NCBI GenBank assembly: GCA_002396805.1
Contig: DGYW01000058.1
Coordinates: 1 to 33,859 of the forward strand
Reading direction: 5' to 3'
DNA: 33,859 nt
Source of the DNA: Firmicutes bacterium UBA4996
Lineage (GTDB): Bacteria; Bacillota; Limnochordia; Darwinibacteriales; Darwinibacteriaceae
Part shown: in pieces, positions 1 to 7,320 of the stretch
How positions within the stretch are numbered: the stretch's first letter is position 1
Layout of the letters: each line of letters opens with the position of its first letter
Translations under genes and position numbers: made by a program
The notes under the pieces: generated by a model
The model's input: only the letters and a program-made list of their open reading frames with translations
Database searches by the model: none
What the model was told of the DNA's origin: nothing

Positions 1-699
1 GGTGAACTTGTGGAAGGTAAGACTCGAAAATGTCTTTTTCCGGACATAACAGGCTAAGAAAAAGAGAGCTGACAAACCGTTGCCGATCACTGTGGCAATG
101 GCAGCACCTGTGATCCCCCAACCGAAGGTGAAAATAAAGAGGGGATCCAGGATGATGTTGGCGACCGTTCCTACCATCATGCCTATCATGGACAGCTTTG
201 TAGACCCTTCGGCTCGGATTAATTGACCAAGGACGAAGTTGGCGATAATAAAGATTCCGCCTATCATTAAAGTAATTGCGTATTGCAGCGTATATTTAAA
301 ACTTAGTTCACTAGCTCCTAGAACATAAGGAATTTGGTTGCGAAAGATAATGCCAGCGGCAGCCACGAATGCACCAAAGAGACAGATTAAGAGAACTGCA
401 GTGGCAATGGCCTTTTCCGCTTGCTCTTTCCGGCCAGCACCTAGACTTCTGGAGAGATAGGAAGCGCCTCCAGTACCAATTAGGCTAGCTACAGCCATGA
501 TCAAAACGAAAATAGGGGTAGAGAGACTACTGGCTGCCAGTTGAAGTTCATCGCCCATCAAACCGATAAACCAGGTGTCCACTAGGTTGTAAACAACGTT
601 AACCATCATTCCTAAAATAACGGGTACAGACATGGTCACAATAGCTTGAAGGGGTGGGGCATCACGCATGATTTTGATTCGTTTGTCCTCGTTCACCAT
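1..699 (-). CDS. MATE-family multidrug exporter, N-terminal part (runs off window edge)
   Basis: The first 233 codons of a polytopic membrane protein can be read; the rest lies before position 1. After a short basic cytoplasmic start (VNEDKRIKIMRDAP) come hydrophobic segments with the MATE-typical stretch around residues 25-50 (MMVNVVYNLVDTWFIG) and a repeat of similar hydrophobic helices. MATE proteins export cationic drugs or metabolites using a Na+ or H+ gradient. The ATG at 699 overlaps the TAA stop of the upstream marR-type gene (TAATG), so the two genes are translationally coupled and share one promoter. This MarR-MATE pairing fits a drug- or metabolite-inducible exporter. The substrate cannot be told from the sequence. 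The family call is by recognition of the fold-typical sequence and is fairly sure. Confidence 0.88.
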   Translation of the reverse strand, partial: MVNEDKRIKIMRDAPPLQAIVTMSVPVILGMMVNVVYNLVDTWFIGLMGDELQLAASSLSTPIFVLIMAVASLIGTGGASYLSRSLGAGRKEQAEKAIATAVLLICLFGAFVAAAGIIFRNQIPYVLGASELSFKYTLQYAITLMIGGIFIIANFVLGQLIRAEGSTKLSMIGMMVGTVANIILDPLFIFTFGWGITGAAIATVIGNGLSALFFLACYVRKKTFSSLTFHKFT

Positions 700-1124
700 T
701 ATCTTTCTACCTCTTTCCATTCCTCTGCTTGTTGGCTAATTTTACTACACACGTTTTTAAATAGAGAGGCTTCTTCATCACTTAGGCCCTTTAGTGCCAC
801 ATATTCCCAGTCTGCACAGAGTTGGATAAGCGGTTGAATTAGTTCTTCCCCCCGGGCTGTAATGGAAACAAGATTCTCTCGACGGTTGTCGGGATTTTCA
901 ACTCTGTGTACTAAACCTTCGCTTTCCAACGAAGCCAGAGTCCTAGCCATATTTCCTTTATCCATCACTAACGCCTTCGCGAGCTGGTCTTGGTTGGTCT
1001 GTCCGTGAAGATAAATATGGATACATATGGATTGCTCGACTCCGGATAAGGGCAAAATGGCTCTGTTTGCTTTGATATAGCTTTTCGCACCTTTGGCGAT
1101 GATAACAAGATCTTGAATGAGCAT
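699..1124 (-). CDS. MarR-family transcriptional regulator
   Basis: This 141-residue protein has the size and layout of MarR repressors. An N-terminal dimerisation helix is followed by a winged helix-turn-helix at about residues 40-95 (QTNQDQLAKALVMDKGNMARTL), with the wing carrying the family-typical D-N-R-R segment (NPDNRRENLVSIT), and then C-terminal dimerisation helices. It probably represses its own operon, which continues into the overlapping MATE exporter gene. Two overlapping inverted repeats just upstream of the gene (1142-1175) are good candidates for its operator. The ligand is unknown. The start at 1124 (ATG) has a GGGAGG-type ribosome binding site a few bases upstream. Confidence 0.9.
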   Translation of the reverse strand: MLIQDLVIIAKGAKSYIKANRAILPLSGVEQSICIHIYLHGQTNQDQLAKALVMDKGNMARTLASLESEGLVHRVENPDNRRENLVSITARGEELIQPLIQLCADWEYVALKGLSDEEASLFKNVCSKISQQAEEWKEVER

Positions 1125-1141
1125 GGCAGCCTCCCATGTTA

Positions 1142-1175
1142 GTTGTAGTTGACAACAGTTGTTATTTACAACTGT
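1142..1175 (-). promoter_or_regulatory. Two overlapping inverted repeats, probable MarR operators
   Basis: ACAGTTGT-N5-ACAACTGT is a perfect inverted repeat (1155-1175). A second one, GTTGT-N5-ACAAC (1142-1156), overlaps it by two bases. Both have the same half-site ACAAC/GTTGT and the same 5-base spacer. MarR dimers bind palindromes of about this size next to their own promoters. That the neighbouring MarR protein binds here is inference from position. Confidence 0.65.
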
Positions 1176-1185
1176 ATCTTATTTG

Positions 1186-1215
1186 ACTATAGCAAAAGAC
1201 AGGGTTATTCGTCAA
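1186..1215 (-). promoter_or_regulatory. Promoter of the marR-MATE operon
   Basis: Read on the minus strand, TTGACG (1215-1210) is followed after 18 bases by TATAGT (1191-1186), a good sigma-A type promoter. The predicted transcript start is near 1179, so the inverted repeats at 1142-1175 fall in the first transcribed bases, as expected for a repressor roadblock. Confidence 0.7.
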
Positions 1216-1375
1216 CTAAATTTCAAATTCTTCATGTGAGTAAACGCCGGATTCTCTAGCCAAGTGGTGCAGCTAAAACTGTACCTTTTTTGGATCCAGA
1301 CTGTTCTAAAGTGCTATGGACGCTATAACTCCCCGGTAATACGATCAGAGTAACTCAAGTAGAGGAGGGAATTAT

Positions 1376-2443
1376 GTGCCTAAGCACATCAGGCATGGAT
1401 TTTTGGTTGGAATTGTGTTTGTTGCAGCATTGACTGCAGGCTGCTTATTTGGAGCAGGTCCGATTACCTCATTGGAATTGGTTGTTGATAATAGCAGACT
1501 ATTTGCTGGGGATACAGCCATTGTGACTGCAGTAGGTAGAACAGAGAAAGGTAAGGTCGTCACATTTCAGCCCCAATGGGAGATCGTGCGCGGGAATGGC
1601 GCTTTTGAACCAAATGGTAGCCAAGCTGTCTTTTATGCATCTGATTGGGATTACCAGGGTATGGTTAAACTGCGAGCGACATATGGAAAGTTACAAGCGG
1701 AGACGGAAATCGAAGCGTTGGGACTCCTTGGTGAAATCGAGGACCCCTTTCCAAAGCCCGAATCGGCCTTCGATCTTATGCCGGAGCGGACGGAACCACA
1801 GATTATCTCCACCAATGATTTGGCTTTTTTCTCAAACGTAGTGGCGTTAAAGTCTAAGAGGGATGGCCATATTTTTACTGGAAGGGCACGTTTTGTGTGG
1901 GATGGAAAAATTATGATAGCTGATAGCCCAGCCCCTGACAGCTGGGTTAATGCTCTTCATTATACGGAGATTCCCGAGATACCTAAACTAAGTCATCGTG
2001 TGCATTTTGAGCGTATTGATATTGAGGTCCTGGACAGGGGAACAAACTATTCCCGTTCAGTGGCTCATCGCACTGGCACAACGAAGGAGCATGCCACTGA
2101 ACTGATGTGGAGTGTAACTTCTGAAACGACAGCATCAGCTCGCTGGGGGTGGGGTGATATTCAAACGAAGCTTACAGCTGAAATTAAATCAACCACAAAG
2201 CAGTCGGTAAGAATTGAGGAAGAGACGACAGTAACAAAAAGTTGGAGTTTCCAGCATCCTAATGACCATGATGTCTATCTTTATACATCTTGGAACCGGG
2301 TTGACACATTCTACCTCAGCGATAGCAACGGCGTACCGTTAGAAGAGTCAGAGATATTTAAAGGCTGGGGGTTTTCATCTAACCCAGTTGAGATCCGCGG
2401 TAGCGGTGTTGTACAGAGAACCTGGGGTTTTGATTACGAGTAA
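1376..2443 (+). CDS. Lipoprotein with Ig-like N-terminal part and a Ser/Thr-rich beta domain, function unknown
   Basis: A 355-residue secreted lipoprotein. Residues 1-22 are a basic and hydrophobic signal ending in the lipobox L-T-A-G-C, with the lipidated cysteine at position 23. Residues about 29-115 look like a bacterial Ig-like fold (VVDNSRLFAGDTAIVTAVG, then W and Y in beta strands). Residues about 205-315 are rich in alternating Ser/Thr/Val/Lys/Glu (for example TKLTAEIKSTTKQSVRI at 264-280), a pattern that recalls amphipathic hairpins of aerolysin/ETX-MTX2-type proteins, but I see no diagnostic motif. The GTG start at 1376 has AGGAGGG seven bases upstream; the ATG at 1374 is in another frame and soon stops. 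It is monocistronic or weakly linked to the kinase operon that follows. I do not recognise a named family. Confidence 0.8.
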   Translation: MPKHIRHGFLVGIVFVAALTAGCLFGAGPITSLELVVDNSRLFAGDTAIVTAVGRTEKGKVVTFQPQWEIVRGNGAFEPNGSQAVFYASDWDYQGMVKLRATYGKLQAETEIEALGLLGEIEDPFPKPESAFDLMPERTEPQIISTNDLAFFSNVVALKSKRDGHIFTGRARFVWDGKIMIADSPAPDSWVNALHYTEIPEIPKLSHRVHFERIDIEVLDRGTNYSRSVAHRTGTTKEHATELMWSVTSETTASARWGWGDIQTKLTAEIKSTTKQSVRIEEETTVTKSWSFQHPNDHDVYLYTSWNRVDTFYLSDSNGVPLEESEIFKGWGFSSNPVEIRGSGVVQRTWGFDYE

Positions 2444-2475
2444 CCATAGTGTGCATCCTTTTCCAATACCAGTTG

Positions 2476-2504
2476 TTGTAAACAAGACAATAGGCTGGTA
2501 AAAT
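2476..2504 (+). promoter_or_regulatory. Promoter of the two-component operon
   Basis: TTGTAA (2476-2481), a 17-base spacer and TAAAAT (2499-2504) match a sigma-A promoter. Transcription would start near 2511, leaving a leader of about 47 bases that contains the hairpin at 2527-2555. Confidence 0.55.
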
Positions 2505-2526
2505 ATACCCAAGAGGGTTGTTAAAA

Positions 2527-2555
2527 CCTCAAGTGCCTTTTGGTAAAGGGTGAGG
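2527..2555 (+). promoter_or_regulatory. Leader hairpin covering the kinase ribosome binding site
   Basis: CCTCA (2527-2531) pairs with TGAGG (2551-2555), and CCTTT (2536-2540) pairs with AAAGG (2545-2549) around the loop TGGT. The right arms contain the only Shine-Dalgarno-like sequence (AAAGGGTGAGG) ahead of the ATG at 2558. If it forms, the hairpin would mask the ribosome binding site. Confidence 0.45.
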
Positions 2556-2557
2556 GT

Positions 2558-4258
2558 ATGCCATATCAGTTCATACCGTTTACTGTGCTGATAATTGCCT
2601 CCGCTGCAATCACAATGGGGCTTGGAATATATGGGCTGCGCCACGAAGGTGGGCAGAGTACCAAGGTGTTTAGTGCTTGTATGGCCATAGGCACCCTGTG
2701 GTCTAGCGCTAACGCTCTGGAAATCTCTGCCCTGACGCTGCAGCACAAACTAATTTGGGCTAATGTTCAGTATATAGCCTATGCTTTAGGACCAGTCGCC
2801 TGGTTATTTACAGTGTTTCATTTTACTGGTAATTTCCACTGGGCAAACAGGCGAAATCTTCTTGTGGTTTTGGTAGTGCCTGTTATCACTGTCTTTTTAG
2901 TCTGGGCCGATACTTCATTGGGACTAGTGAGGCATTCAATCAGACTCGATTGGTCTGGACCCTTTCCTGTTATTGCCAAGGAGTACGGGCCGTGGTTTTG
3001 GGTTCACTTTGCCCACTCATATCTCCTCAATTTTCTTTCAGTTGGCTTAGTCCTGAGAACTTTAGCCGATAAAAACGCGGTTTACAGGGGTCAATCACTC
3101 TTCGTTTTTGGAGGCATTTTGCTTGTTATGCTCAGCAATTTATTATATATTACCGGGCTCAGCCCTGTAAAACACTTTGATCTTACCCCCATCGTGTTCT
3201 CCTTCTCTGGAGCATTAATCGTTTGGGGAATTTCCCGTTTTCATCTTCTTAGGCTTGTACCTATTGCCCGAGATAAGGTGTTAGAAGCCATAGAAAGTGT
3301 TGTTATCGTTGTTGATGACCTTGCCCGGATTGTAGATGTGAACCCCGCCTTTCACCACACTTTTCCTCAAAATAATATGGCTTCAGTGTTAGGAGTTCCC
3401 TTGACCGTCATCTCCCCTAAACTAGCTAGCCTTGTGTCTCACCGTTCTTTAGAATCCTCTCATCTTATAGAACTGCAAGTTGGCGGCCAGGAGCGTTATT
3501 ACGAAACGTCGGTCTCGGTTATCACAGCCGAACAGAGTATCCTGAGGGGCTGGGTTTTGGTATTGCACGATATGACGGAGTTGAGACATGCCCAAGCCCA
3601 ACTTCATTTAGAGCAACAGGAGGCAGCTGTTTCAGCTGAGCGCGACCGTTTTACAAAAGATCTCCACGATAACCTCGGTCAAATCCTCGGGTTTTGTAGT
3701 ATGCAAATCAAAGCCATAGAACGCGAACGGCAAAAGGGAAATGACGCAACCGTTGACCGCCATCTTTGTCGCCTTGGGGAGATAGTAGCTGAAGCGCAGC
3801 TTGAAATGGGCCGTTATGTCCATGATTTACGGTATAGCGAGTACCTCAATTCTAGTTTTAGAATGCTCGTTGAAAAACAAGTGCGCAGGCTTGTGGAAAG
3901 CAACGCCTTTAGTCGTGATAACGTCATTCTTAATATGTCGGACCATGAGTTTCCGGTGGAAGTAAGAGTTCAGCTGGTGAACATAGTCAAGGAGGCCATC
4001 AATAATGTTTTGAAGCATGCTCAGGCCACTAAGCTTCAGATCAAACTAGATTCCCTTGGGGATCAGTGGGAGCTAATTGTTACTGATAATGGTGTGGGCT
4101 TTCAACCTAGAATCGAAGTGCAGGACCAGCATAGGGGTTCGGGTTTAAGTATTATGGAAGAACGGGCTCGTCTTTTAGGAGGAAATTTTTCGGTACACTC
4201 CACTCCCGGCAAAACAGAAGTGCGGGTAGAATTTCCCAAGGGTAAGGGGGAAGACTAA
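2558..4258 (+). CDS. Sensor histidine kinase, 7TM-PAS-HisKA_3-HATPase (NarL-type partner)
   Basis: This 566-residue kinase begins with about seven membrane segments (residues 3-235) of the kind named histidine-kinase N-terminal 7TM domain. A PAS-like domain follows (about 240-345, with VVVDDLARIVDVNPAF), then a coiled stretch and a HisKA_3 domain with the phospho-accepting His370 in DLHDNLGQ. The ATPase domain shows the N-box (KEAINNVLKHAQATK), the G1 box DNGVGF and the G2 box GSGLSIMEERARLLGG. It autophosphorylates and passes the phosphate to the response regulator encoded one base downstream. The ligand is unknown; the 7TM part suggests a small hydrophobic or membrane-derived signal (inference). 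I chose ATG 2558 rather than the in-frame TTG at 2540 because the ribosome binding site lies between them. Confidence 0.9.
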   Translation: MPYQFIPFTVLIIASAAITMGLGIYGLRHEGGQSTKVFSACMAIGTLWSSANALEISALTLQHKLIWANVQYIAYALGPVAWLFTVFHFTGNFHWANRRNLLVVLVVPVITVFLVWADTSLGLVRHSIRLDWSGPFPVIAKEYGPWFWVHFAHSYLLNFLSVGLVLRTLADKNAVYRGQSLFVFGGILLVMLSNLLYITGLSPVKHFDLTPIVFSFSGALIVWGISRFHLLRLVPIARDKVLEAIESVVIVVDDLARIVDVNPAFHHTFPQNNMASVLGVPLTVISPKLASLVSHRSLESSHLIELQVGGQERYYETSVSVITAEQSILRGWVLVLHDMTELRHAQAQLHLEQQEAAVSAERDRFTKDLHDNLGQILGFCSMQIKAIERERQKGNDATVDRHLCRLGEIVAEAQLEMGRYVHDLRYSEYLNSSFRMLVEKQVRRLVESNAFSRDNVILNMSDHEFPVEVRVQLVNIVKEAINNVLKHAQATKLQIKLDSLGDQWELIVTDNGVGFQPRIEVQDQHRGSGLSIMEERARLLGGNFSVHSTPGKTEVRVEFPKGKGED

Positions 4259-4259
4259 C

Positions 4260-4904
4260 ATGCGGATCATGATCGCCGATGACCATCCTCTTTTTGTGGA
4301 AGCTTTGATCAATCTTCTCAGCGACGACTTTGAGATAGTCTCCGTGGCCGTAAATGGTCAAGATGCCATAGAAAAGGCCCGTATCTGTAGGCCAGATGTA
4401 CTCTTAATGGATCTAAGCATGCCCCTTTTGGATGGCATTGCCGCTACGAAACAGATCACAATGGAACTTCAAGAAACCAAAGTAATCATTCTCACTAGTT
4501 TTGAGGATCAGGACACTCTATTTAGAGCCATCAGGGCTGGAGCCGCAGGCTATTTGCTCAAGAACTTGGACGGTGCGGACATCATCCGCGGTCTTTTAGA
4601 GCTTAGGGAAGGAAAGGTGCCCTTTGCTCCGGGACTAGAGATGCATATACTGCAAGAATTCAGAAGTGTCCACCGTGAAAATGTAGCCGATGTAGAAGAG
4701 CTCCTGAATGAGCGGCAACTAGAAGTGCTGGAGATGGTGGCACAAGGTCTAGTTTATTATGAGGTGGGAAAGAAGCTTTTTATTAGCGAGAGGACCGTAA
4801 AATATCATATGGAGAAAATCAAAGAGAAACTGGGGTTACACTCCCAAGAGCAAATTATAGCCTGGGCATGGGAGAATGGTATTGGTCGCCCCAATGAACG
4901 ATGA
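4260..4904 (+). CDS. Response regulator, NarL/FixJ type (REC + LuxR HTH)
   Basis: A 214-residue regulator with a receiver domain at residues 1-120: acidic pair D7-D8, phospho-acceptor D51 (LLMDLSMP), the switch Thr/Ser in ILTSFED, and the conserved Lys in GYLLKN. A LuxR-type helix-turn-helix at about 148-210 contains NERQLEVLEMVAQGL and SERTVKYHMEKI. The ATG at 4260 follows the kinase stop with one base between them, and the SD lies inside the kinase gene, so the two are coupled and form a cognate pair. Phosphorylated NarL-type regulators dimerise and bind DNA. The target is unknown. A strong terminator follows. Confidence 0.94.
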   Translation: MRIMIADDHPLFVEALINLLSDDFEIVSVAVNGQDAIEKARICRPDVLLMDLSMPLLDGIAATKQITMELQETKVIILTSFEDQDTLFRAIRAGAAGYLLKNLDGADIIRGLLELREGKVPFAPGLEMHILQEFRSVHRENVADVEELLNERQLEVLEMVAQGLVYYEVGKKLFISERTVKYHMEKIKEKLGLHSQEQIIAWAWENGIGRPNER

Positions 4905-4943
4905 TTCTCCGCGAGGGGTGATACCCTTGGCAGAGACGTTTTC

Positions 4944-4983
4944 AAAATCCCCTAGCGGACTTGGTCCACTAGGGGATTTTTTT
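4944..4983 (+). terminator. Intrinsic terminator after the response regulator gene
   Basis: AAAATCCCCTAG (4944-4955) pairs with CTAGGGGATTTT (4969-4980). An inner GGAC/GTCC pairing continues the stem, and a run of seven T follows. It separates the two-component operon from the metal module. Confidence 0.9.
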
Positions 4984-5024
4984 GCTGTCCGAACCTTAGA
5001 ATGATCCACAAGATATTTTGAAAT

Positions 5025-5066
5025 TTGATCTAGGTCAATTTGCTTTGCCCAACGCCATGCTATGAT
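5025..5066 (+). promoter_or_regulatory. FNR/HcpR-type box and promoter ahead of the RIC-like gene
   Basis: TTGATCTAGGTCAA (5025-5038) fits the FNR half-site layout TTGAT-N4-ATCAA with one mismatch. It also resembles the HcpR-type TTGACC-N2-GGTCAA. A -10 element TATGAT lies at 5061-5066 without a good -35. With transcription starting near 5073, the box is centred at about -41.5, the class II activator position of CRP/FNR proteins. The box upstream of the HMA gene has the same spacing. Confidence 0.65.
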
Positions 5067-5107
5067 GTACTTACACGATAACCAATAGAGAGAGGGAGAA
5101 TCATTTT

Positions 5108-5401
5108 ATGAGAACATTTGACGGAGTGAAGGAGCGCAACCTTAAGATGTTAGAGGCATATGTACCAGTTGTCCAACGGGTTCACGGTGAAAGTCATCCA
5201 GAATTTTACGAGGTCCGCAGATTGTTTGATGAGATTAATGTAAAAATAAAAGAAGCGGGATCAGACAGACCAGATCTAGAGAATGAATTTGCTAAATTGC
5301 AGGGAATTACCGGCAACTATACGGTACCCGGTGATGTATGTGAGACTTATGAGGCAGTGTACAAGATGCTAGCGGAATTAGATGCAGCATATCAAGGGTA
5401 A
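5108..5401 (+). CDS. Small RIC-like (iron-sulfur repair/hemerythrin-like) protein without most di-iron ligands
   Basis: A 97-residue soluble helical protein. Residues 18-36 (YVPVVQRVHGESHPEFYEV) and 69-90 (GNYTVPGDVCETYEAVYK and following) resemble two parts of the C-terminal domain of RIC proteins (YtfE/ScdA). These are the helix with the R-V-H motif and the segment T-x-P-x-x-A/V-C-x-T-y that precedes the last helix. The stretch between them is much shorter than in RIC, and the final H-I-x-L-E-N-N helix is absent, so of the usual His/Glu ligands only an equivalent of one His (H26) can be seen. It is either a reduced, non-enzymatic relative or a metal-responsive adaptor. GAGAGGGAG precedes the ATG. 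It is first in a probable transcript with the P-type ATPase. The homology is by pattern recognition and should be treated as probable. Confidence 0.7.
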   Translation: MRTFDGVKERNLKMLEAYVPVVQRVHGESHPEFYEVRRLFDEINVKIKEAGSDRPDLENEFAKLQGITGNYTVPGDVCETYEAVYKMLAELDAAYQG

Positions 5402-5451
5402 GTCAGAATCGGGTTGTGGCCTAATCAAAATAATGAAGGGGATGAGGAGAG

Positions 5452-7308
5452 ATGCAACGGCACATTTTGCGTAATAAAAACAAGATTACCATAATCAGTG
5501 GTGTCTTGATTGCAGTTGGTTTTCTTAGCAAGTGGACCATGGGTAATACTGAAATTTTTGAATGGGCACTAATTGTTGCTTCCATCTTCGGTGTGGCACC
5601 CATTGCGATTCAAGCATACCAAGCTTTAATAGTAAAAGTAGTGAGTATTGATCTTTTAGTTACCATCGCAGTTATAGGTGCGTTTGTGATTCGAAACTAT
5701 GAAGAATCAGCAATTGTGACATTTCTGTTTTTGTTTGGTGCTTTCTTGGAGCAACGCACATTGAATAAAACGCGGTCAGCCATCAAAGAACTAACCGAAA
5801 TGGCGCCAGAAAGTGCCCTGAAAAAACTGGAAAATGGAGAGTTCGTAGAAGTCGATGTTGATGAAGTTGACGTGGGTGATATTTTACTGGTCAAGACAGG
5901 GGCAAAAGTACCAGTGGATGGTACAGTTTTGACTGGTGAAGGTAGTATCAATGAAGCAAGCATTACCGGAGAATCTATTCCTGTTGGCAAAGAAAAAGGT
6001 TCCAATGTATATGCCGGCACAATTTTAGACAATGGAACTATTCAAATTGTTGCTGATCGTGTTGGCGAAGACACGACATTTGGAAAAATTATCGAACTGG
6101 TAGAAGAGGCTCAAGACTCGAAGTCAGAAGCGGAGCGTTTCATCGACCGTTTCGCTAAATATTATACACCAATCGTTCTTGTTCTAGCGTTGATCATATG
6201 GATTATCTCCAAAGATATAGAACTAGCTATTACTATTCTTGTTCTTGGTTGTCCGGGTGCTTTAGTTATCGGTGTGCCAGTATCAAATGTTGCCGGCATC
6301 GGCAATGGTGCACGCAATGGTGTCCTTCTAAAAGGTAGTGAAGTAATCAGTGATTTTAGTCGGTTGGATACAATGGTATTTGACAAAACTGGTACCCTAA
6401 CTGTAGGTAACCCTTCAGTGGCAGAAGTGGAGTATTATGACGATAATATTGAGGAGGCATTAGGCTATCTGGCGAGTGTTGAACGTGAATCTGACCACCC
6501 ATTAGCAAAAGCGGTTCTAGAAAAAATTGGTGAAATTCAATTCTCCATAGTTGAAGATACAGAAGTTATCAAAGGCGAGGGAATAATAGCAACAGTAAGC
6601 GGCCACAAAATAGCCGTTGGTAATCTTGCCTTAATGGACAGAGAGCAAGTTGAGCTTAGCGAAAAAGCGAAAGCTGATGTCGCACGCCTCGAGGAGAGTG
6701 GGAACTCTCTGGTATTAACTGCAGTCGATGGAGAATTGAAGGTACTGATGGGGATTCGTGACCAAATTCGTCCAGGCGTTAAAGAAGACCTACAGAAGCT
6801 GAAAAGATTAGGGGTAAAGAACCTTGTTGTACTTTCTGGTGATAATCAAGGGACCGTTGATGTAGTTAGTCGCGAACTGGGCTTAACTGAAGCCCATGGT
6901 AACATGCTACCGGAAGATAAATCTGAGTACATTAAGGAGTTAATTGAAGAAGGCCAAATCGTCGCTTTCGTTGGAGACGGTGTTAACGATAGTCCTTCAC
7001 TAGCTTTAGCAAATATTGGTATAGCAATGGGTAGTGGTACAGATGTGGCTATCGAAACCTCAGATGTGGTGTTGATGAACTCTGACTTTGGCCGCCTACC
7101 CCATGCTCTTGGTTTAACCAAAGCCACCGCTAGAAACATGAAACAAAACATTCTTATTGCTGTAGGAGTCGTAGTAGTTTTACTAGCCGGTGTATTATTT
7201 AGTGACTGGATGAATATGTCAATTGGCATGTTAGTCCACGAGGGTAGTATCCTGGTTGTAATCTTTAATGGTATGAGGCTTCTTCGTTATCGCCTAAATA
7301 GACAATAG
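5452..7308 (+). CDS. P1B-type heavy-metal transporting ATPase with CPG motif
   Basis: This 618-residue ATPase shows all P1B parts: four N-terminal membrane helices (about 9-95), an actuator domain with T172-G-E-S, a membrane pair with the metal-site motif C267-P-G, the phosphorylated D311-K-T-G-T, the P1B-specific H349-P, the hinge G508-D-G-V-N-D, and two last helices. It exports a metal ion at the cost of ATP. The usual CPC, SPC, TPC or CPH motif is replaced by CPG. The last helix carries H596-E-G-S, which is typical of P1B-4 pumps (Co/Fe class), so the substrate cannot be assigned by rule; Fe(II), Co or another transition metal is a guess. There is no N-terminal HMA domain; a separate HMA protein is encoded downstream. 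The start ATG 5452 has GAGGAG just upstream. The preceding gene is RIC-like. Confidence 0.93.
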   Translation: MQRHILRNKNKITIISGVLIAVGFLSKWTMGNTEIFEWALIVASIFGVAPIAIQAYQALIVKVVSIDLLVTIAVIGAFVIRNYEESAIVTFLFLFGAFLEQRTLNKTRSAIKELTEMAPESALKKLENGEFVEVDVDEVDVGDILLVKTGAKVPVDGTVLTGEGSINEASITGESIPVGKEKGSNVYAGTILDNGTIQIVADRVGEDTTFGKIIELVEEAQDSKSEAERFIDRFAKYYTPIVLVLALIIWIISKDIELAITILVLGCPGALVIGVPVSNVAGIGNGARNGVLLKGSEVISDFSRLDTMVFDKTGTLTVGNPSVAEVEYYDDNIEEALGYLASVERESDHPLAKAVLEKIGEIQFSIVEDTEVIKGEGIIATVSGHKIAVGNLALMDREQVELSEKAKADVARLEESGNSLVLTAVDGELKVLMGIRDQIRPGVKEDLQKLKRLGVKNLVVLSGDNQGTVDVVSRELGLTEAHGNMLPEDKSEYIKELIEEGQIVAFVGDGVNDSPSLALANIGIAMGSGTDVAIETSDVVLMNSDFGRLPHALGLTKATARNMKQNILIAVGVVVVLLAGVLFSDWMNMSIGMLVHEGSILVVIFNGMRLLRYRLNRQ

Positions 7309-7320
7309 TAGCTGGAGAAT

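Noticed and set aside
2375..2746. 123-codon minus-strand frame across the intergenic gap before the kinase
   Set aside because: It overlaps the kinase gene and the lipoprotein end, the composition is not protein-like, and the gap is better explained by a plus-strand promoter and leader hairpin.
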